DNA of 64,000 bases, taken from NCBI RefSeq assembly GCF_024582715.1, contig NZ_CP102083.1, positions 1-64,000 on the forward strand, given 5' to 3'. The DNA comes from Mycoplasma sp. 2045 (GTDB lineage Bacteria > Bacillota_I > Bacilli_A > Mycoplasmatales > Metamycoplasmataceae). The translations under genes were made by a program, and so were the position numbers. Position 1 is the first letter of the stretch. Each line of letters starts with the position of its first letter. Shown here piece after piece: positions 59,070 to 64,000 of this stretch. Below the pieces are notes generated by a model, which saw nothing but the letters and a program-made list of their open reading frames with translations, was not told the origin of the DNA and ran no database searches.

Positions 59070-60073
59070 TAATTGTTACCTCAAATTGTGAATCATAAAA
59101 CTACTGCAAGAATTATTACAAGAATAATAACAATCATTGTAATTAGGAAAGCATTGCTGTTGATAATATTGCTAAGTTTTTTCTTTTGTTTAGCTTTACC
59201 AGGTTTCAATGGTGTCTCAAACATTTTTGATGAATCAAGCGATTCGCTGACCGCTTTTTTAAATTCAAAAACAGTTTGATATCTATCTGCAGGTTTTTTA
59301 GCTGTAGCTTTCAAGATAACATTATCCAATGCTTGAGGGATATCAGTAAAGTTTCTGGCTGATGGGAATGTACCCTTATAATGCAATGTTATTGTTTCGT
59401 GCTCGTGTTCGCTTTTGTATGGATAAGTTCCTGTTAACATTTCAAACAATAAAACACCTAAAGCATAAATATCAACAGCTTTTGTTATTTTGTGGTTTTT
59501 AATTGAGTATTCAGGCGCTGCATAATATGGGCTACAAATAACTGCATTTTCTCTTGTTAATCTTTGTGATTCAGGGGTCAATGAAATACCAAGGTCTAGG
59601 ATTTTAATTTTTTGGTCATTAGTAATTATGATATTTTGACTTTTTATGTCCCTGTGAATGATTCCGTGTGCATGAAGTTCACCTATTCCTTCAGCAATTT
59701 CCATAATGTATGATCTTGCTTTTTTAGCACTTAAGGATGTATGTTTTCGAATGTGGTCGTGCAATGTCAAACCACTAATATATTCCATAACATAGTATTC
59801 TTCAGATGAACTTTTATGATGCTCATAAAAACTTGGTAAGTACTTAGATTTTACTTTTGAAAGTAATTTAGCTTCATCTTCAAATCTTTTAGCTTCAGTT
59901 TCATTAAAAATATTATTTAGATATTTAATTGCTACTTTTTTGTTTTTATCATTCTTGAATGTAGCCAAAAAAACAGTTCCCATTCCTCCTGTTCCGAGAA
60001 TTCTTTGAACATCGTATTTTTTATAAATAGTAGATTGAGGATTTAAATTAATTCGTTCATTTGATTTACTCAT
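59069..60073 (-). CDS. prkC: Ser/Thr protein kinase, PrkC/PknB type without PASTA domains (334 aa)
   Basis: Kinase domain at about 20-270: GTGGMGTVFLA (P-loop), VAIKYL (Lys), HRDIKSQN (catalytic loop), then ILDLGIS where most kinases have DFG, and YYAAPEY. One membrane segment (about 305-332) lies almost at the C-terminus, so there is no exterior PASTA domain as in PrkC of walled bacteria, in line with a wall-less cell. TGA at 59093-59095 is Trp and adds ten residues. It overlaps the phosphatase gene by 8 bases and rsgA by 1. Confidence 0.93.
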
Positions 60074-60833
60074 TTGTACCTCTCAATCTTTGTAAAACTA
60101 TACTCATATTATCACTTGATTTATTCTTTTGTGCCTCTGAGACTATCTTTTTAGTAGCCTCTTCAGGATAATTAGTTGATGTTAAAATATTTTCAATTTT
60201 TGAAGTTGAAACAAATTCGTGAATACCATCTGAAGTTAATAAAATTCACTCAATAATATCTAATGATTTTGGATCTAAAACAAATAAGTCAACATCAAAA
60301 TGTTTTTTGTTATTGTAACTAATAGCATTAACAAGCAATCTTAAATAGCTATCTGAAAAAGTTGATGAATCTTTATTTTCTTCAGTAAGCTTATTTAATA
60401 AGTTGTGATCTCTTGTCATCAACTTAAGCTCTGTTTTTTTAGATTTTTTAGTTAATAAATAACATCTACTATCACCGATGTTAAAAATCACAAGTGAATT
60501 TAACAATTTAGAAAAATAATATCCAACACAAGTTGAACCCATTGTAAATTTTGATGGATCTTCTTTGATTAAGTTGTAAAAATCATTATGAACTTTGTCA
60601 AATGTGTTTTTTATAAAATATTCAATAGCAATTGCTGAATTAAGAGTTCCAATGCTTTCAAATTCTGTTTTAAATCTTGAAATTATTGTTTGAGCAGCTG
60701 TATCACCGTGTGGTTGTCCACCAATTCCATCACATAGAATAGATAAATAAGCTGTATCATTTTCAAATACAGCTACTCTATCATCGTTTTTAGGTCTAAT
60801 ACCTTGTAATGATTCAAAATAGAAACTACTCAA
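60066..60833 (-). CDS. stp: PP2C-type Ser/Thr phosphatase (255 aa)
   Basis: It reverses phosphorylation by the adjacent kinase. PP2C motifs: GIRPKNDDRVAV, LSILCDGIGGQPHGDTAA, NIGDSRCYLLT, LLTSDGIHEF and the terminal NKSSDNMSIVL, with the metal-binding aspartates. I take TTG at 60833 as start: AAGGAG lies seven bases before it, and the protein then begins just ahead of the first PP2C strand. A longer ORF from 60893 would overlap gmk by 67 bases and adds an unrelated basic tail. TGA at 60246-60248 is Trp. Confidence 0.88.
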
Positions 60834-61428
60834 TTCCAAGCTCCTTGTGTAGAATGCTTCTGATTTCTTCTGCCGCTCTTTCAGGAACATCATTTACAAC
60901 GATGTATTGGAAAATGTGTGAATCAGCAATTTCTTCTTCAGCTTTTTTAAGTCTACTCTTAAGAGTTTGTGGATTTTCAGAACCACGGTTTAAAATTCTT
61001 TTTCTTAAATCATCAACTGATGGTGGAGCTAAAAATATAGTTATTAAGTGGTATTTATCAGCTTCTCTTGTATCTTGAGTGAACTTCTTAATAACTTGTT
61101 TAGCACCATTTGTTTCTATTTCTAACATAGGCACTTTATGTTTTTTATGAATCTTATCTAACTCAGAATATAAAGTTCCATAATAATTATCTAAATGGTA
61201 AGAAAATTCAAGAAATTTTCTACTTTTAATTTTGTCTCTGAATCTATCTCTATCAATGAAATAGTAATGAATACCATCTAACTCCCCTTCTCTAGGAAGT
61301 CTTGTTGTAGCAGAACAAGATAACGATAAGTTTAACTCATCGTATTCGAATAATAATCTTTCAACTGTCCCTTTTCCTACACCACTAGGTCCAGTGAAAA
61401 TAATAATTGGATTTTTAGATGTATTCAT
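60826..61428 (-). CDS. gmk: Guanylate kinase (200 aa)
   Basis: Gmk phosphorylates GMP to GDP. P-loop IFTGPSGVGKGT, the GMP-binding SATTRLPREGELDGIHYYFI and FLEFSYHLDNYYGT, and the lid NRGSE are present; 200 residues is normal. It is the first gene of a five-gene operon with stp, prkC, rsgA and rpe. An extended -10 TGCTATAAT (minus strand, 61439-61447) lies ten bases before the ATG, with no Shine-Dalgarno, so the leader is very short. Confidence 0.95.
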   Translation of the reverse strand: MNTSKNPIIIFTGPSGVGKGTVERLLFEYDELNLSLSCSATTRLPREGELDGIHYYFIDRDRFRDKIKSRKFLEFSYHLDNYYGTLYSELDKIHKKHKVPMLEIETNGAKQVIKKFTQDTREADKYHLITIFLAPPSVDDLRKRILNRGSENPQTLKSRLKKAEEEIADSHIFQYIVVNDVPERAAEEIRSILHKELGIE

Positions 61429-61438
61429 AGTTGAAAGT

Positions 61439-61447
61439 ATTATAGCA
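61439..61447 (-). promoter_or_regulatory. Extended -10 promoter of the gmk operon
   Basis: TGCTATAAT on the minus strand, ten bases before the gmk ATG. Confidence 0.6.
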
Positions 61448-61532
61448 CTTTTGTGATTGAATAACTTTGCAAATAATATTAAATTAATATTATTTTTTCT
61501 TATAAAATTTAAATACTAAAAGTAGGTGCATT

Positions 61533-62393
61533 ATGTTTTACAAATATCATAAAAAAAGTGGTGATTTTTCAAATAAAACTATTAGAGGTTTACAAAAAGA
61601 ATTGGGTGCCAAAAAAATAGGCCATTCTGGAATTTTGGACCCATTAGCAAGCGGTTTAATAATTTTTGCAACAGATTTTGAAACTAAATTGTTGCCTTAT
61701 ATTGCTGACAAAACTAAAACTTATATAGCAAAATGTAAATTCAATTACAAAAGCGACACGTATGATGTTGATGGTAAGGTTGAAATGCTAAATAATAAAC
61801 CAATTACAAAACAAGAATTTCTTGAAGCAATGGAGTACGTTAAAACGTTAAAATTTCAAATACCACCTATATATAGCGCAAAAAAGATAAATGGTAAGAA
61901 AGCATATGAGTATGCAAGAGAGCAAAAGGAAGTTGAATTAAGAAAACAACCGATAGAAATATTTACTTATAATTTAATTGATTTTGATGAGCAAACTCAA
62001 GAAGCAACAGTTGAATTAAAAGTTTCTGAAGGCGCCTACGTTAGAAGTGTTTTAGTTGATACGGCACAAAAGGCAGGAACAAATTGTGTAATGACTTATT
62101 TAAAAAGAGTAAGCTGTGGAAATGTTTCTGTTGATGACTTATCTGAAGAACACTATGAACAAATTCAAATTGATAAATTATTAAATCTAAAAAAAATGAT
62201 TTCAAATAATGAAATTTTTAAATTCATTAGAAATGGTAATGAATTTAAAGTTGAAAAAGAAGATGGTGATTACCTACTTTATTCACCAAATGAAAATGAA
62301 GTTTGAGCCATTGGGCAAGTAATAAAAGGTATTTTTAAACCTAAAAAAGTTTCGATTGAAAGGATAAATTTATATGAAAACAATCAAAGATAA
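61533..62393 (+). CDS. truB: tRNA pseudouridine(55) synthase TruB (286 aa)
   Basis: TruB makes the universal pseudouridine 55 in the T-loop. The catalytic Asp is in KKIGHSGILDPLASGLIIFATD (near residue 38); TYIAKCKFNYKSDTYDVDGK, PPIYSAKKINGKKAYEYAREQK and VSEGAYVRSVL follow. A TGA at 62304-62306 is Trp, so the protein continues to 62393. AGGTGC precedes the ATG. It overlaps the HAD gene by 20 bases; truB near ribF is a common bacterial pairing. Confidence 0.95.
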
Positions 62394-63189
62394 TATTAAA
62401 GTAGCTGCATTTGATATTGATGGGACATTATTAGCTAAAGGGATCAGAGAATTTTCATTAAATACAAGAAAAATTTTTCCATTATTAAAACAAAATGGAA
62501 TTGTTTCAGTTTTAGCTACAGCAAGAGAATTCGCAACAATTGGGGATTTTCTAAAAGTTCTTGAACCAGACTACTTTATAGGGGCAAATGGATCATTTAT
62601 TTTTGACCCTAAAACTGAGAAATTTATTTACAAAAATACCCTTCTTAAAGAAGATGTTGTTAAGTTTTATAATGCATACAAAGATAAAATTGTTGCATTT
62701 GCAGTAACTGATTTTGATAAAGTCTTTAAGTCACCTACAATGGATTTAAGATCTTGATTTATTAGACCGTTTATGACTAATTATTATGATTTTGATGAAA
62801 AAGAACTATCAAATGATGATTTATATATGATTACAATTAACACACCTGATGCAAAAATATTAGGTAAGGAAATGCAAAAATTCATCGAAGATAACAATTT
62901 ATCAATGGAGGTGTCTTCAACTTGAAGTAATGGAATTTTCATTAGTCCAAAAAACTGTATGAAAAGTACTGCTTTAGAAGTGTTGTGTGAAAGACTTGGT
63001 TTCACATTGCAAGAAAACCTAATTGCCTTCGGTGATGGAGCAAATGATGTTGATATGCTACAAAAAGCTTATATTGGTGTAACTACAGAAACTGCAAGCA
63101 ACAGTGTTAAAAAATATGCTGATGAAATTATGTTAGATGCTGAATACGATGGAGCATATTTAAAATTAAAAGAATTAGGTTTAATTTAA
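62374..63189 (+). CDS. Cof-type HAD-IIB hydrolase (271 aa)
   Basis: HAD phosphatase: AAFDIDGTLL (motif I), SVLATARE (motif II) and IAFGDGANDVDML (motif IV) with a C2-type cap between. Trp is TGA at 62755 and 62920. AAAGGA (in truB) stands before the ATG. It lies between truB and ribF; a flavin-phosphate or sugar-phosphate substrate is possible, since some Cof-type enzymes act on FMN, but the sequence does not decide this. It is a distant paralogue of the gene at 14108-14935. Confidence 0.88.
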
Positions 63190-63190
63190 T

Positions 63191-64000
63191 ATGGAAGATT
63201 TATTAATCTATGATTTAGATGATTTTGAGACAAAAGATAATGATATTTTTCTTTTAGGTGAATTTAATTCATTTCATTTAGGTCACTATCAACTCTATAA
63301 AAAAGCTATTGAATTAAAAAAACAAAATGAAGATAGCAGAGTTATTTTAGTTTGTTTTAATTCAGACAAATTACTACCAAAAGATAATGGAACTAGTTTT
63401 ACAGATAAAAATGCAAAATATATGCAGCTTACTCAATTGGATTTAGATTCAATTATTGAACTTGATTTTGAAGCGATCAGAAATTGAGATGGAATTTTAT
63501 TTTTAAATAAATTGGGTCAAAATAAAAAAGTCACATTTATATCTGGCGAAGATTATAAATGCGGTCATCGAGCAAGTTATAATTTTGAACTTGCAAAAAA
63601 TGAGAATACTTTAAAAGAAAATTATTCATTTATTACTGAGCCAACTCAGAAAATTCAAAATGTAAAAATCAGTACATCAAAACTAAAAGAAAGCATAGAA
63701 TTTGGTGATTTAGATTTTGTTAATTCATTATTAGTTTTCAATTATGCAATCGGTTGTAATGTCAATTCTGATTTAATAATCACAAAATCTGCAAATTTAG
63801 TAAATATTCATCCAGGTGTATATTCAGGTGTGATTTATTTTGAAGATTTAGTAATATATGCAAGCATATTAATTGATTTGGATCATTCGATTTATTTAGA
63901 TTTATTTAACTTTGAACTTGAAGATTTAGCAGATAGTCAAATAGTTATTGAATTCAGAAAAGTAGTTAGATTAATTAAAAATGAATATGAAGCATTTTTA
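63191..64000 (+). CDS. ribF: FAD synthetase / riboflavin kinase RibF-like (partial, runs off the window)
   Basis: RibF makes FMN and FAD from riboflavin. The nucleotidyltransferase motif FNSFHLGHYQLYKKAIELKK (near residue 27, like F-D-G-x-H-x-GH) and FISGEDYKCGHRASYNFEL match the FAD synthetase half, and the segment from residue 205 on, NIHPGVYSGVIYF, resembles the riboflavin kinase half. The sequence is more divergent than usual. At least 270 codons are within the window and there is no stop before 64000. It begins one base after the HAD stop. Confidence 0.8.

Noticed and set aside
60833-60893. Longer N-terminus of the PP2C phosphatase
   Set aside because: It would lie wholly in the gmk coding region and adds residues not found in PP2C; a TTG with good Shine-Dalgarno spacing is nearer.

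Overview
The window is mycoplasma chromosome. UGA must be read as tryptophan (genetic code 4): almost every housekeeping gene is interrupted by in-frame TGA at positions where its family has Trp, TGG is rare, and a tRNA-Trp with anticodon TCA lies at 51240-51314. Base composition is very AT-rich. A P80-P60-hinT operon, two 5S rRNA genes unlinked from 16S-23S, a YidC with a large extracellular domain, and IS3- and IS1634-type remnants point to the Mycoplasma hominis group (Mycoplasmopsis/Metamycoplasma). I do not name a species.

Layout. 1-2913 is the origin-side block dnaA, dnaN and a small S4-domain gene. 2950-5471 (minus) holds a P4-type lipoprotein phosphatase and serS. 5680-8207 is rpmH-rnpA-yidC. 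8287-8390 is the first 5S gene, followed by a decayed IS3-type element (8428-9731). 9754-14935 has an orphan 181-aa gene and the P80-P60-hinT-HAD operon. 15055-18727 carries a PQ-loop membrane protein, a DJ-1/PfpI protein and two membrane proteins. Then come def, plsY and eno, the rpsL-rpsG-fusA operon (21946-24988), and a run of RNA-modification and ribosome-assembly genes (trmL, a TrmH-like gene, a DivIVA-like gene, rbgA), parE and rpmB. 29933-34750 is the 16S-23S operon and 34829-35501 an eight-tRNA cluster (Pro-Ala-Met-Ile2-Ser-fMet-Asp-Phe).

The second half holds ileS-lspA, the second 5S gene, trxA, tRNA-Thr, ffh, an RluA-family synthase with a membrane protein, a YgjP-like metallopeptidase, tyrS with a YtpR-like gene, degV-tsaE-tsaB-tsaD (t6A synthesis), a TM2 protein, tig, gpsA, tRNA-Trp, acpP, a three-gene lineage-specific cluster, a decayed IS1634-type element (53773-55632), proS, tRNA-Gln, tRNA-Tyr, the gmk-stp-prkC-rsgA-rpe operon, and truB-HAD-ribF running off the window end.

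The gene set is mostly translation, RNA modification, secretion and a small amount of metabolism, packed in short operons with 1-bp (TAATG) or longer overlaps. Two initiation modes are visible: genes with a clear Shine-Dalgarno, and a sizeable class with none, in which a TATAAT box sits 6-7 bases before the ATG, as expected of leaderless mRNAs. Several AT-rich perfect inverted repeats lie in promoter regions and are not explained by terminators. I found no CRISPR array, no prophage and no classical defence island. The least-explained items are the leaderless class with its mutually exclusive divergent promoter at 45638-45674, the 26-bp palindromes upstream of the RluA-family gene and tig, the orphan 181-aa gene with PIN-like motifs, and the acpP-linked three-gene cluster.
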